NCBI RefSeq assembly: GCF_000737245.1
Contig: NZ_JPQU01000051.1
Coordinates: 1-40,958 of the forward strand
DNA length: 40,958 bases
Source of the DNA: Pseudomonas syringae
Lineage (GTDB): Bacteria; Pseudomonadota; Gammaproteobacteria; Pseudomonadales; Pseudomonadaceae
Direction of reading: 5' to 3'
Of this stretch, positions 16,237-25,746 are shown piece after piece; the first letter of the stretch is position 1; each line of letters begins with the position of its first letter. The notes under the pieces are model-generated. The model was not told the origin of the DNA. It did not search any database and worked only from the letters and a program-made list of their open reading frames with translations. A program made the translations under genes and the position numbers.

Positions 16237-18084
16237 ATGCCTGATTACCGCTCGAAAACGTCCACCCACGGTCGCAACATGGCCGGCGCTCGTGCCTTGT
16301 GGCGCGCCACCGGGATGAAGGACGCGGATTTCAAAAAGCCGATTATTGCCGTTGCCAACTCGTTCACCCAGTTCGTACCGGGCCACGTGCACCTCAAAGA
16401 CATGGGCCAACTGGTTGCTCGTGAAATCGAGCGTGCCGGTGGGGTCGCGAAAGAGTTCAATACCATCGCGGTGGATGACGGCATCGCCATGGGTCACGAC
16501 GGCATGCTGTATTCCCTGCCGAGCCGCGAGATCATCGCCGACTCCGTGGAGTACATGGTCAACGCCCACTGCGCCGACGCCATCGTCTGCATCTCCAACT
16601 GCGACAAGATCACCCCTGGCATGCTGATGGCCGCACTGCGCCTGAACATCCCGGTGATTTTCGTTTCCGGTGGGCCGATGGAAGCCGGCAAGACCAAACT
16701 GGCAGCCCACGGCCTGGACCTGGTGGATGCCATGGTGATCGCCGCTGACGATACCGCCAGCGATGAAAAAGTAGCTGAGTACGAGCGTAGCGCCTGTCCG
16801 ACCTGCGGTTCGTGCTCCGGTATGTTCACCGCCAACTCGATGAACTGCCTGACTGAAGCCCTGGGCCTGGCATTGCCGGGCAATGGTTCTGCACTGGCGA
16901 CCCACAGCGACCGCGAGCAACTGTTCCTGCAGGCTGGCCGCACCATCGTCGACCTGTGCCGCCAGTACTACATCGAAAACAACGAAGCCGTGCTGCCGCG
17001 CAACATCGCCAACTTCAAGGCCTTCGAAAACGCCATGACGCTGGACATCGCCATGGGCGGCTCGACCAACACCATCCTGCACCTGCTGGCTGCCGCTCAA
17101 GAGGCCGAAATCGATTTCGACCTGCGTGACATCGACCGGCTGTCCCGCGAAGTGCCGCAACTGTGCAAAGTCGCGCCTAACATCCAGAAGTACCACATGG
17201 AAGACGTGCACCGTGCGGGCGGGATCTTCAGCATCCTCGGCGAACTGGCGCGTGGCGGTCTGCTGCACACCGATCTGCCGACCGTGCACAGCGCGACCAT
17301 GGCCGAAGGCATCGCCAAATGGGACATCACCCAGACTGACGACGAGGCCGTGCACACTTTCTTCAAAGCAGGCCCCGCTGGCATCCCGACGCAAACGGCG
17401 TTCAGCCAGTCGACCCGCTGGGAAACTCTGGATGACGATCGCGAGAACGGCTGCATCCGCAGTGTCGAGCACGCCTATTCGCAACAGGGCGGCCTGGCCG
17501 TGCTGTACGGCAACATCGCGCTGGATGGCTGCGTGGTCAAAACCGCAGGCGTAGACGAGTCGATCCACGTGTTCGAAGGCAACGCGAAGATCTTCGAAAG
17601 CCAGGACAGCGCGGTACGCGGCATCCTTGCTGATGAAGTCAAAGCTGGCGACATCGTGATCATCCGTTACGAAGGTCCGAAAGGCGGCCCTGGCATGCAG
17701 GAAATGCTCTATCCGACTTCGTACCTGAAATCCAAAGGCTTGGGCAAAGACTGCGCCCTGCTGACGGACGGCCGCTTCTCAGGTGGTACTTCGGGCTTGT
17801 CCATTGGGCATGCTTCGCCAGAAGCTGCCGCCGGCGGTGCGATTGGTCTGGTGCGCGACGGCGACAAAGTGCTGATCGACATCCCTAATCGCTCGATCAA
17901 CCTGTTGATCGACGACGCGGAAATGGCCGAGCGCCGTGCAGAGCAGGACAAAAAAGGCTGGAAGCCTGTTGAAGCGCGCCCACGCAAAGTGACCACCGCG
18001 CTCAAGGCCTACGCCCTGCTGGCCACCAGCGCCGACAAAGGCGCTGTGCGCGACAAGGCGTTGCTGGACAAGCTGGTGCCTTAA
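16237..18084 (+). CDS. ilvD: Dihydroxy-acid dehydratase
   Basis: A 615-residue iron-sulfur dehydratase that makes the 2-oxo acid precursors of valine/leucine and isoleucine. The start MPDYRSKTSTHGRNMAGARA is preceded by CCAGGAG seven bases upstream, which decides it against the longer frame from 16171. Both family signatures are present: SNCDKITPGM followed by CPTCGSCSGMFTANSMNC, and the C-terminal TDGRFSGGTSGLSIGHASPE. Length equals the E. coli enzyme within a residue. It is followed by a strong terminator, so it is transcribed alone. Confidence 0.98.
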   Translation: MPDYRSKTSTHGRNMAGARALWRATGMKDADFKKPIIAVANSFTQFVPGHVHLKDMGQLVAREIERAGGVAKEFNTIAVDDGIAMGHDGMLYSLPSREIIADSVEYMVNAHCADAIVCISNCDKITPGMLMAALRLNIPVIFVSGGPMEAGKTKLAAHGLDLVDAMVIAADDTASDEKVAEYERSACPTCGSCSGMFTANSMNCLTEALGLALPGNGSALATHSDREQLFLQAGRTIVDLCRQYYIENNEAVLPRNIANFKAFENAMTLDIAMGGSTNTILHLLAAAQEAEIDFDLRDIDRLSREVPQLCKVAPNIQKYHMEDVHRAGGIFSILGELARGGLLHTDLPTVHSATMAEGIAKWDITQTDDEAVHTFFKAGPAGIPTQTAFSQSTRWETLDDDRENGCIRSVEHAYSQQGGLAVLYGNIALDGCVVKTAGVDESIHVFEGNAKIFESQDSAVRGILADEVKAGDIVIIRYEGPKGGPGMQEMLYPTSYLKSKGLGKDCALLTDGRFSGGTSGLSIGHASPEAAAGGAIGLVRDGDKVLIDIPNRSINLLIDDAEMAERRAEQDKKGWKPVEARPRKVTTALKAYALLATSADKGAVRDKALLDKLVP

Positions 18085-18100
18085 GCTTTTCGGCGAACAC

Positions 18101-18130
18101 AAAAAACCCGGCAGCGATGCCGGGTTTTTT
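18101..18130 (+). terminator. Rho-independent terminator of ilvD
   Basis: CCCGGCA at 18107-18113, loop GCGA, then TGCCGGG at 18118-18124 followed by six T. The stem is flanked by six A on the left, so it could work from the opposite strand as well. Confidence 0.93.
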
Positions 18131-18183
18131 GTTGCTCTCGCAAGGCAATGACCTGCGGGGCATTCTATGTTTGCTTGCCTGCC

Positions 18184-18279
18184 GACGTGGGACCGGCTTT
18201 AGCCGGGAAAGCAGTACTTCTAACGACCCATTTTCAGGGACTGTAACCGCCTCTTCCCGGCTAAAGCCGGTCCCACGTC
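18184..18279. repeat. REP pair (REPIN), class A, perfect 26-bp arms
   Basis: Arms 18184-18209 and 18254-18279 are exact reverse complements with core GGGACCGGCTTTAGCCGGG. The pair lies between the convergent ilvD and phosphatase genes. Confidence 0.92.
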
Positions 18280-18330
18280 AGATTACGGACAAACATAGAA
18301 TTTCCCACAAAGGTCACGTCATTCGGTTAT

Positions 18331-19389
18331 TTACTGAATCTCATCCGGCTTGACGATCACCCAGTTCTTGTCCGCCGTCACCGGCAAGCCTTCTTTGGCC
18401 TGGGCTTCGGCGTTGCTTTTGATCATGCCGTTCAGCTGGGTCATGTATTTGTCTTTGCGGTTGATCCACAAATGCACGCCGCCTTTGCTGACGTCCACAC
18501 CGTGAAACAACATGTAGCCATCACTGGTTGGCGTATCGCCACCGACCAGAACCGGTTTTTTCCACTGATCGATGTAGGTCAGAATCGCCGCATGCTTGCC
18601 TGCCATCCAGGTAGCCGGAGTCCACAGGTACGGCGTCAGCTCAAGGCCGAGGTTGGCCTTCTCGTCATACTTGCCGGCCGTGATTTGTTTGCGCGCGGTG
18701 GTCAGCTCGCCGGTTTTCTGATCCTTGAGCAGCATGCTTACGCCAATGACATTCTGCGGTTTGACGTTGTACCCATACTTCGGATCAGCCGCGACCATGC
18801 GCACCAGTTCTTCGGAAGCCGCGGTCATCACATAGACCTCAATGCCGTTTTCCATCAGTTTGTTGAACAGCTCTTTCTGCCCGGTGAAGATCCGAGGCGG
18901 TTCTACATCAAGCTTCTTGACCACATCCCCATCGAAATAGGTGGCCGGAACCGGCTTGCCTGAAGCCATCAGCTCATCGACGTAGCCTTTGAGTTCCTTG
19001 AGGGTGAAACCGGAGAACACCTGCGCCACCCACGGGTAGCAGACCATGTCGTCGACTTCGCACAAGCGATAGTAGTAACTGAACAGGCTTTCTTTGTGCT
19101 CAGCCGTGTCTTTGAACGGCATCAGCTTCAGGGAGGGGTCGAGTTTTTCCCGAGTGATCAGGCCTTTGTTTTCCATGTACGGCAGCAGCGACTCTTCGAG
19201 GTCGAAGCGGTAGCTGGTGTTGTCCATGTCGAAAACCGCGTAGTTACCCTTGTTGGCATTGGCGGTGATCATGGCGTCGAGGGCCTTGGCGGCAGGCTCA
19301 GGCCAGTGTTTCAGCTCGGTGGCCGCGTAAGCCTGACCGGCCATACCCAGGCAGAATGCAGCGGCAAGCAATCCTGACGCGAACTTCAT
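18331..19389 (-). CDS. Periplasmic HAD-superfamily phosphatase, phosphorylcholine phosphatase-like
   Basis: A 352-residue secreted phosphatase. A signal peptide (MKFASGLLAAAFCLGMAG, cleavage near AYA-ATE) precedes HAD motif I VFDMDNTSYRFDLEESLLPY, motif II VMTAASEEL and motif IV VGGDTPTSDGYM. DMDNT, the following YRFDLEESLLP and GDTP-SD closely resemble what I remember of P. aeruginosa PchP, which releases choline from phosphorylcholine. Two Cys in LCEVDDMVCY may form a disulfide in the periplasm. The choline-phosphate assignment is inferred; a different phosphomonoester is possible. It stands alone between REP pairs. Confidence 0.75.
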   Translation of the reverse strand: MKFASGLLAAAFCLGMAGQAYAATELKHWPEPAAKALDAMITANANKGNYAVFDMDNTSYRFDLEESLLPYMENKGLITREKLDPSLKLMPFKDTAEHKESLFSYYYRLCEVDDMVCYPWVAQVFSGFTLKELKGYVDELMASGKPVPATYFDGDVVKKLDVEPPRIFTGQKELFNKLMENGIEVYVMTAASEELVRMVAADPKYGYNVKPQNVIGVSMLLKDQKTGELTTARKQITAGKYDEKANLGLELTPYLWTPATWMAGKHAAILTYIDQWKKPVLVGGDTPTSDGYMLFHGVDVSKGGVHLWINRKDKYMTQLNGMIKSNAEAQAKEGLPVTADKNWVIVKPDEIQ

Positions 19390-19546
19390 AGTGGTGTCCC
19401 TCCGAAAATAAGAGGTCCGACCGTAACAAATTGCTGTGACTGATTGGAGATGTCAGCGACTGCCCGTGTTCAGAAGGCGTCATGGCAACAACAATTCGCG
19501 ACAGGGATCGTCGATTGCGACATTTGTTGCAGCCATTACCAGATGT

Positions 19547-19637
19547 CGTGGGACCGGCTTTAGCCGGGAAGGGGCAACCCCTGACAGAAATAGACATTGG
19601 ATGTACGGGCCCCCTCCCGGCTGAAGCCGGTCCCACG
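19547..19637. repeat. REP pair (REPIN), class A
   Basis: Left arm starts CGTGGGACCGGCTTTAGCC at 19547. The right arm ends at 19637 and differs in its inner core (CGGCTGAAGCCGG). It lies between folA and the phosphatase gene, 4 bp from the folA stop. Confidence 0.9.
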
Positions 19638-19641
19638 TCGC

Positions 19642-20154
19642 CTACCGGCGCTGCCAAACCTCAAAGGTATAGGCTGGCTTATCATCCAGAGCAGGATATT
19701 TATCTTCAGAAATTAATAACCAATCTGCCAGATCAAACTCCGGAAACCAGGCATCGCCCTCAGGGCTCAACGCAACGCGGGTAAGGTACAAACGATCGGC
19801 CTGCGCCAGCCCTTGGGCATACAGCTGAGCGCCGCCAATCAGCATTACTTCGGATACTCCCTGCTCACGTGCCCAGTCTTCAGCACGTGCCACGGCAGAT
19901 TCCAGGGAAGTGAACACTTCGGCACCGTCCAGTTGCAGATCCGCTTGCCGGGTCACCACCAGGTTCAGGCGGCCTGGCAGCGGTCGGCCCAGCGAATCCC
20001 AGGTCTTGCGGCCCATGATGATCGGCTTGCCAAGGGTCGTCGCCTTGAAATATTTGAAATCCCCCGGCAAATGCCAGGGCATGGAATTGTCGACGCCAAT
20101 CACTCGGTTCTCACCAAGGGCGGCAATCAGGCTGAGGGGGAGGTGTTTTTTCAT
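19642..20154 (-). CDS. folA: Dihydrofolate reductase
   Basis: A 170-residue enzyme reducing dihydrofolate with NADPH. Motifs in order are SLIAALGENRVIGVDNSMPW (folate and NADPH site, with the conserved Met-Pro-Trp), LPGDFKYFKATT with the catalytic Asp, GKPIIMGRKTWDSLGRPLPG (NADPH binding), and VMLIGGAQLYAQGL. Length is slightly above the E. coli enzyme (159). It is divergent from the DUF2868 gene with a 106-bp gap. Confidence 0.98.
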   Translation of the reverse strand: MKKHLPLSLIAALGENRVIGVDNSMPWHLPGDFKYFKATTLGKPIIMGRKTWDSLGRPLPGRLNLVVTRQADLQLDGAEVFTSLESAVARAEDWAREQGVSEVMLIGGAQLYAQGLAQADRLYLTRVALSPEGDAWFPEFDLADWLLISEDKYPALDDKPAYTFEVWQRR

Positions 20155-20260
20155 GGCGCGAGAATAACAGACGCCGACACGGAATTCGTACCGGGCTTAT
20201 TGCTCGAATAGAGGGCGCAGAGGTTATGCTCACCCACTGATTCAATCAACGAGACACCGT

Positions 20261-21640
20261 GTGACTGCTCTGACTCCCCTCGACACCCTGTGGCTGACCG
20301 AAGCCGTGCGCCTGCGCGAAGAACAGGCTGGCCCACTGGAAGACCTTGAAGCCAACCGCCGCGCCAAAGCCGATGCTGGCGATCTCTCAAGCCGCATCAA
20401 AAGCCGCGCCCTGTGGCTGGCCGAACGCGACGGCATGCTCGGCGCCCTGCGGCACTGGAAACAAGGGGCCCGCCTGGCGCTGATTGCCTTGGCGATATTT
20501 TCGGTCATCAGTGGCGCAGGCCTGGCATTTGCCGCCCTTGGTGACGGCCAGACTCCGGTCAATGTGTTCTGGGCGCTGGGCAGCCTGTTGGGGCTGAACC
20601 TTATTCTGCTGATCAGCTGGGCATTGAGCTTTAGCGTTTCCGGGCAAAGCACTGCGAGCCTGGGTCGTATCTGGCTCTGGCTCAGCGAAAAGCTTGCCCG
20701 CGATGCCCAAGCGGCGCAGATCGCCCCCGCCTTGCTTGTCCTGTTGCAGCGCCAACGCCTGAATCGCTGGGCGTTGGGTGCACTGATCCATAGCCTGTGG
20801 CTGCTGGCGCTGGTCAGCGCGCTGGTGCTGTTGCTGTTGCTGATGGCCACGCGGCGCTACGGCTTCATCTGGGAAACCACAATTCTGGGCAGCGACACCT
20901 TCGTCAGCCTGACGCAGACCTTGGGCTCACTCCCGGGGTTGCTGGGCTTCAGCGTGCCGAGTGAGGCCATGATCCGCGCCAGTGGCGACAGCGCCCTGCT
21001 TGTGGAAACAGGTCGTCAGGCATGGGCGGCATGGCTGGTGGGTGTGCTTCTGGTGTACGGCATTGCGCCACGTCTGATCCTCGCGCTGATCTGCCTATGG
21101 CGTTGGCGAAAGGGTCGGGATGCGCTGAGCCTAGATCTGACCCTGCCCGGCTACAACCAATTGCGTGAACGCCTGATGCCCAGCAGCGAGCGACTTGGGG
21201 TCAGTGATGCTGCACCCGAGCAACTGCATCAAGTACTTCCCAATAGCGGCGCGCAAAACAGCAATGGCGCGCTGCTGGTGGCGATCGAACTGGACGATGA
21301 GCAGCCTTGGCCGCCCAAGTTGCCAGAGACAGTGGCCGACGCAGGCATTCTCGACAGCCGCGAATCGCGCCTTAAATTGCTGGACCAACTGACCCGCTTC
21401 CCGCCTGCGCGCTTACTGATTGCCTGTGATCCGCGGCGCTCTCCAGATCGGGGCAGCCTCGCGTTAATTGCCGAGCTGGCCCGTTGCGCAGGCTCGACGC
21501 GCATCTGGCTGTTACCCGCACCGGCAGGGCAGCATCTGGACGCAGAGCGTGTCGGTGACTGGCAAACCGCACTGCATCAGCTGGAGTTACCCGGCAGCGA
21601 ACAACCGCCACTGAACTGGCTGGAGACCGGTGATGACTGA
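20261..21640 (+). CDS. DUF2868-family integral membrane protein
   Basis: A 459-residue protein starting at GTG 20261. A soluble N-terminal helix region (1-70) is followed by four hydrophobic segments at about residues 72-93, 103-124, 170-196 and 254-280. A soluble C-terminal domain follows (290-459) with a Rossmann-like run (LLVAIELDDEQPW, then RLLIACDPRRSPDRGS). No catalytic motif is recognisable. The last 8 bp overlap the next gene, a GTPase, and I recall the two families as habitual neighbours, so they probably act together at the inner membrane. Function is unknown; the family name is from memory. Confidence 0.8.
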   Translation: MTALTPLDTLWLTEAVRLREEQAGPLEDLEANRRAKADAGDLSSRIKSRALWLAERDGMLGALRHWKQGARLALIALAIFSVISGAGLAFAALGDGQTPVNVFWALGSLLGLNLILLISWALSFSVSGQSTASLGRIWLWLSEKLARDAQAAQIAPALLVLLQRQRLNRWALGALIHSLWLLALVSALVLLLLLMATRRYGFIWETTILGSDTFVSLTQTLGSLPGLLGFSVPSEAMIRASGDSALLVETGRQAWAAWLVGVLLVYGIAPRLILALICLWRWRKGRDALSLDLTLPGYNQLRERLMPSSERLGVSDAAPEQLHQVLPNSGAQNSNGALLVAIELDDEQPWPPKLPETVADAGILDSRESRLKLLDQLTRFPPARLLIACDPRRSPDRGSLALIAELARCAGSTRIWLLPAPAGQHLDAERVGDWQTALHQLELPGSEQPPLNWLETGDD

Positions 21641-23021
21641 CTCGCACGACATCCGCGCCCTGAAACTGGCAGTGGTCGGCCACACGAACGTTGGCAAAAC
21701 CTCGTTGCTGCGCACCCTGACTCGGGATGTCGGTTTCGGTGAGGTCTCCCATCGCCCCAGCACCACGCGTCACGTGGAAGGCGCACGGCTCTCGGTGGAT
21801 GGCGTGGCGCTCCTCGAACTGTACGACACGCCTGGCCTGGAAGATGCCATTGCGCTGCTGGATTATCTGGAACGTCTGGATCGCCCCGGCGAGCGCTTGG
21901 ATGGGCCGGCGCGGCTGGCACGCTTCCTCGACAGCAGCGAAGCTCGGCAGCGCTTTGAACAGGAAGCCAAAGTGTTGCGCCAACTACTCGCATCGGATGC
22001 CGGCCTCTATGTAATCGACGCCCGGGAACCGGTGCTCGCCAAATACCGGGATGAGCTGTCGATCCTTGCCAGTTGCGGTAAGCCACTGCTGCCAGTGCTG
22101 AATTTCGTCAGCAGCGCCGAGCATCGCGAACCGGCGTGGCGCGAAGCGCTGGCGCGACTGGGTCTGCATGCGCTGGTTCGCTTCGACAGCGTCGCCCCAC
22201 CGGAAGATGGTGAGCGCCGCTTGTATGAAAGCCTGGCTCTGTTACTGGAAAACTCCCGAGGTCAACTTGAGCGCTTGATCCTTGATCAGGAAGTCCAGCG
22301 CCAAGCGCGCCTGCAAAGCGCCGCTCGCCTGATCGCCCAATTGCTGATCGACTGCGCCGCCTGCCGACGCAGTGTTTCTACCGAGGCCGGGCAGGAGCAA
22401 CAGGCTATCGATGAGCTGCGCAAAGCCGTGCGTCAGCGAGAGCAACGCTGTGTTGAAGAGTTGCTCAAGCTGTATGCCTTCCGTGTCCAGGATGCGGCAG
22501 CCAGCGATCTACCGTTGCTGGATGGGCGCTGGGGTGACGATTTGTTCAACCCGGAAACCCTCAAGCAGCTTGGCGTGCGAGTCGGTGGCGGCATCGCTGC
22601 CGGAGCGGCGGCGGGCGCTGGTGTAGACCTGCTGGTCGGTGGCATCACCCTCGGCGCCGCCGCGCTGGTCGGCGCCATCGCCGGTGGAGCTTTGCAGACT
22701 GCGCGCAGCTACGGTGGAAGGTTGATGGGTAAATTCAAAGGCCAACGGGAGCTGACCGTTGATGATGCCGTTCTGCGCCTGCTTGCGCTGCGCCAGCGCC
22801 ATTTGCTCCAGGCTCTCGGCGCACGGGGCCATGCGGCGATGGAGAGCATCCAGCTCACCACCCCGCAAGATAAAACCTGGCGCGAAGGCAAACTCCCCGA
22901 AGCCCTGCACAAGGCCCGCGCCCATCCGCAGTGGTCATCGCTCAATCCGGGGGCGAAACTCAATCAGCCGGAGCGGCAGGAGCAGATAGAAGAGTTGGCG
23001 CGAGTTATATTCGAATCGTGA
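21633..23021 (+). CDS. GTPase with DUF3482-type C-terminus, partner of the DUF2868 protein
   Basis: A 462-residue protein from ATG 21633 (an adjacent GTG at 21630 is also possible). The G1 loop is GHTNVGKTS at residues 16-24 and G3 is DTPG at 65-68. The expected G4 NKxD is replaced by LNFVSS, so base recognition may be atypical. A helical region follows, then a long glycine-rich hydrophobic stretch near residues 312-350 (RVGGGIAAGAAAGAGVDLL, then further Gly/Ala repeats). This could insert in or bind membrane, as in dynamin-like or interferon-inducible GTPases. The 8-bp overlap with the upstream gene indicates translational coupling. No function is known to me. Confidence 0.82.
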   Translation: MTDSHDIRALKLAVVGHTNVGKTSLLRTLTRDVGFGEVSHRPSTTRHVEGARLSVDGVALLELYDTPGLEDAIALLDYLERLDRPGERLDGPARLARFLDSSEARQRFEQEAKVLRQLLASDAGLYVIDAREPVLAKYRDELSILASCGKPLLPVLNFVSSAEHREPAWREALARLGLHALVRFDSVAPPEDGERRLYESLALLLENSRGQLERLILDQEVQRQARLQSAARLIAQLLIDCAACRRSVSTEAGQEQQAIDELRKAVRQREQRCVEELLKLYAFRVQDAAASDLPLLDGRWGDDLFNPETLKQLGVRVGGGIAAGAAAGAGVDLLVGGITLGAAALVGAIAGGALQTARSYGGRLMGKFKGQRELTVDDAVLRLLALRQRHLLQALGARGHAAMESIQLTTPQDKTWREGKLPEALHKARAHPQWSSLNPGAKLNQPERQEQIEELARVIFES

Positions 23022-23146
23022 TCTGCTCCCACAAGCAATCTCCTCCCAGATCCATGTCCACCAGTCGCATTGGTAATTTTTGATTACTCGATTTCCCCGG
23101 ACACCGGTATCATCGCGCGCCCGATACACCCGGAACCGTATTCCCC

Positions 23147-23602
23147 ATGAAACCGACCTTGATCGCCGCCGCAGAACTCGACCGTATCGATACCTGGGCC
23201 AAATACTCCAGCCATATGTGCGGGGGCTGTGTCTCCAGCTGCTGCACGCTGCCTGTTGAAGTGAAGATCAAGGATCTGATTCGCATCGGCATCGTTGATG
23301 ATTTCGAACGCGGCGAGCCGGCCAAGAACATCGCCAAGCGTTTGCAGAAAGAAGGCATCGTCGAACGCTATAACCAGAAGTCAGAGATCTTCACGTTGCA
23401 GCGCATGAGCAACAACGACTGCCTATATCTGGACCGTAAAAGCCGCATGTGCACCATTTACGACAAGCGTCCGGATACCTGCCGCAACCATCCCAAGATC
23501 GGCCCGCGCCCAGGCTACTGCGCTTATAAGCCCAAGGATGTCGTGCGTCAGGCCACCGGGACCCTGAAAAACAACACCAGCGTGCCGTTTCCGAAGTTTT
23601 GA
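23147..23602 (+). CDS. YkgJ-family cysteine-cluster protein
   Basis: A 151-residue protein with a cysteine cluster consistent with zinc or iron-sulfur coordination: MCGGCVSSCCTL near residues 24-35, then NDCLYLDRKSRMCTIYDKRP and DTCRNHP, ending with GYCAYKP. This is the Cx2C/CC...C...CxxYxxRPxxC pattern of the YkgJ (UPF0153) family. Its biochemical role is not established. It follows the GTPase gene by 125 bp and is convergent with typA. Confidence 0.85.
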   Translation: MKPTLIAAAELDRIDTWAKYSSHMCGGCVSSCCTLPVEVKIKDLIRIGIVDDFERGEPAKNIAKRLQKEGIVERYNQKSEIFTLQRMSNNDCLYLDRKSRMCTIYDKRPDTCRNHPKIGPRPGYCAYKPKDVVRQATGTLKNNTSVPFPKF

Positions 23603-23603
23603 T

Positions 23604-23691
23604 GTGGGACCGGCTTTAGCCGGGAAGAGGCCGGTACATCCAAAGCATAAGTTTTCAGGCATGCCGCCTTCCCGGCTAAAGCCGGCCCCAC
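23604..23691. repeat. REP pair (REPIN), class A
   Basis: Left arm GTGGGACCGGCTTTAGCC at 23604-23627 and right arm 23668-23691 are inverted copies with one mismatch. It starts immediately after the stop codon of the YkgJ-type gene. Confidence 0.9.
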
Positions 23692-23723
23692 AACTAGTCT
23701 TGCCTCACCCATCACCACACAAA

Positions 23724-23765
23724 CAAAAACGCCCCCGATCTTGCGATCGGGGGCGTTTTGTTTTT
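23724..23765. terminator. Bidirectional Rho-independent terminator between the YkgJ gene and typA
   Basis: ACGCCCCCGATC at 23729-23740, loop TTGC, GATCGGGGGCGT at 23745-23756, with A-rich sequence on the left and T-runs on the right. It can serve the two convergent genes. Confidence 0.93.
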
Positions 23766-23783
23766 AGCAGACTAACTGATTAA

Positions 23784-25601
23784 TCAGTTGCCTTTCTTGG
23801 CAGCGCGGGTGCGCTCGCTTTCGCCAAGGATTTTCTTACGCAGGCGAATCGACTTTGGAGTCACTTCGCACAATTCGTCTTCTTGAACGAATTCCAGCGC
23901 TTGTTCCAGGGTGAAACGGATAGGCGGAACCAGAGCGATGGTTTCGTCTTTACCGGAAGCACGCATGTTGTCGAGCTTCTTGCCCTTGGTTGGGTTTACA
24001 CCCAGGTCGTTGTCGCGGCTGTTGATGCCGACGATCTGACCTTCGTACACGTCTTCACCGTGGCCCAGGAACAGCTTGCCACGTGCCTGCAGAGTTTCCA
24101 GGGAGTAGGTCAGCGCCTTGCCGGTAGCAACCGAAACCAGAACGCCGTTCTGACGGCCGGACATGTCGCCGGACTTCATCACGTCGTAACGGTCGAAGAT
24201 CGAGGTCAGGATGCCAGCACCGGAAGTCAGAGTCAGGAACTCGTTACGGAAACCGATCAAGCCACGAGCCGGGATGTTGTACTCAAGGCGAACACGGCCT
24301 TTGCCATCCGGAACCATGTTGGTCAGGTCGCCTTTACGGTTACCCATCTGCTCCATGATTGCGCCTTGCGACTCTTCAGGCAGGTCGATGGTGACGTTTT
24401 CGTACGGTTCGTGTTTCACGCCGTCTACCAGACGGATGATCACTTCCGGACGACCAACGCCCATTTCGAAGCCTTCGCGACGCATGGTTTCGATCAGAAC
24501 CGAGAGGTGCAGCTCACCACGGCCGGAAACCTTGAACTTGTCAGCGGTGTCGCCTTCTTCAACGCGCAGAGCAACGTTGAACAGCAGCTCTTTGTCCAGA
24601 CGTTCCTTGATGTTACGGCTGGTGACGAACTTGCCTTCTTTACCGCAGAAAGGCGAGTCGTTTACCTGGAAGGTCATGGAAACGGTTGGTTCGTCAACGG
24701 TCAGCGGCTTCATCGCTTCGACGTTCAGTGGGTCGCACAGAGTGTCGGAGATGAACAGCTGGTCGAAGCCGCTGATGCAGACGATGTCGCCGGCAGCTGC
24801 TTCTTCAACGTCGATACGGTGCAGACCGTGGTGACCCATCAGCTTCAGGATACGGCCGTTACGCTTCTTGCCGTCGATGTCGATGGCAACAACCGGAGTG
24901 TTTGGCTTGACCTTACCGCGAGCGATACGACCAACACCGATGACGCCCAGGAAGCTGTTGTAGTCCAGTGCCGAGATTTGCATCTGGAACGGACCGTCAC
25001 GGTCAACCTGTGGAGCCGGAACGTGGTCGACAATTGCCTGGTACAGCGGGGTCATGTCTTCGGCCATTTCGGCGTGGTCCAGACCGGCAATACCGTTCAG
25101 CGCAGAGGCGTAAACGACTTTGAAGTCCAGTTGTTCTTCGGTAGCACCCAGGTTGTCGAACAGGTCGAAGATCTGATCCAGAACCCAGTCCGGACGCGCG
25201 CCTGGACGGTCAACCTTGTTGATGACCACGATTGGACGCAGGCCGGCTTCGAAAGCCTTCTTGGTCACGAAACGGGTTTGCGGCATAGGGCCGTCTTGAG
25301 CGTCAACCAGCAGCAGCACGGAGTCAACCATCGACATTACGCGCTCAACTTCACCGCCGAAGTCGGCGTGGCCCGGGGTATCCACGATGTTGATGTGGTA
25401 GCCGTTCCAGTTGATGGCGGTGTTTTTCGCCAGAATGGTAATACCGCGCTCTTTCTCCTGGTCGTTGGAGTCCATCACGCGCTCGTCGTTGAGCTCGCCG
25501 CGTTCCAGAGTGCCGGATTGACGCAAGAGTTTGTCTACCAGGGTGGTTTTACCATGGTCAACGTGAGCAATGATGGCGATGTTGCGTAGATTTTCGATCA
25601 C
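23784..25601 (-). CDS. typA: Ribosome-associated translational GTPase BipA/TypA
   Basis: A 605-residue translation-factor-like GTPase involved in ribosome assembly and stress adaptation. The start is GTG at 25601 (peptide MIENLRNIAIIAHVDHGKTT, G1 AHVDHGKTT). G2 lies in ERGITI, G3 is DTPGH, and G4 is VINKVDRPGARP. An EF-G-like domain III/V region follows (GRGELHLSVLIETMRREGFE, ARGLIGFRNEFLTLT), ending in the BipA-specific C-terminal domain. Length matches the E. coli protein (607). The gene is monocistronic with its own bidirectional terminator. Confidence 0.97.
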   Translation of the reverse strand: MIENLRNIAIIAHVDHGKTTLVDKLLRQSGTLERGELNDERVMDSNDQEKERGITILAKNTAINWNGYHINIVDTPGHADFGGEVERVMSMVDSVLLLVDAQDGPMPQTRFVTKKAFEAGLRPIVVINKVDRPGARPDWVLDQIFDLFDNLGATEEQLDFKVVYASALNGIAGLDHAEMAEDMTPLYQAIVDHVPAPQVDRDGPFQMQISALDYNSFLGVIGVGRIARGKVKPNTPVVAIDIDGKKRNGRILKLMGHHGLHRIDVEEAAAGDIVCISGFDQLFISDTLCDPLNVEAMKPLTVDEPTVSMTFQVNDSPFCGKEGKFVTSRNIKERLDKELLFNVALRVEEGDTADKFKVSGRGELHLSVLIETMRREGFEMGVGRPEVIIRLVDGVKHEPYENVTIDLPEESQGAIMEQMGNRKGDLTNMVPDGKGRVRLEYNIPARGLIGFRNEFLTLTSGAGILTSIFDRYDVMKSGDMSGRQNGVLVSVATGKALTYSLETLQARGKLFLGHGEDVYEGQIVGINSRDNDLGVNPTKGKKLDNMRASGKDETIALVPPIRFTLEQALEFVQEDELCEVTPKSIRLRKKILGESERTRAAKKGN

Positions 25602-25746
25602 TTGTGTATCTCGATCAGAGGATTCGGTCAGCTGGATACTTCTATACAGCTATTTATAACGTCAGAGTCGGCCAAAAGCCGTTACGGCTAGACGACTGGC
25701 GTCGGGGGGCCGGTGACGCAAGCCACAGGCAAACAGCCCCGGGCAC

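Noticed and set aside
16069..17568. 499-codon open frame antisense to ilvD
   Set aside because: It lies almost wholly on the opposite strand of a clear ilvD, has no family-like motifs, and such antisense frames are common with GC-rich codon bias.
23883..25589. 568-codon open frame antisense to typA
   Set aside because: Same reason: typA is unmistakable, and the antisense product is a low-complexity His/Val/Gln-rich shadow.
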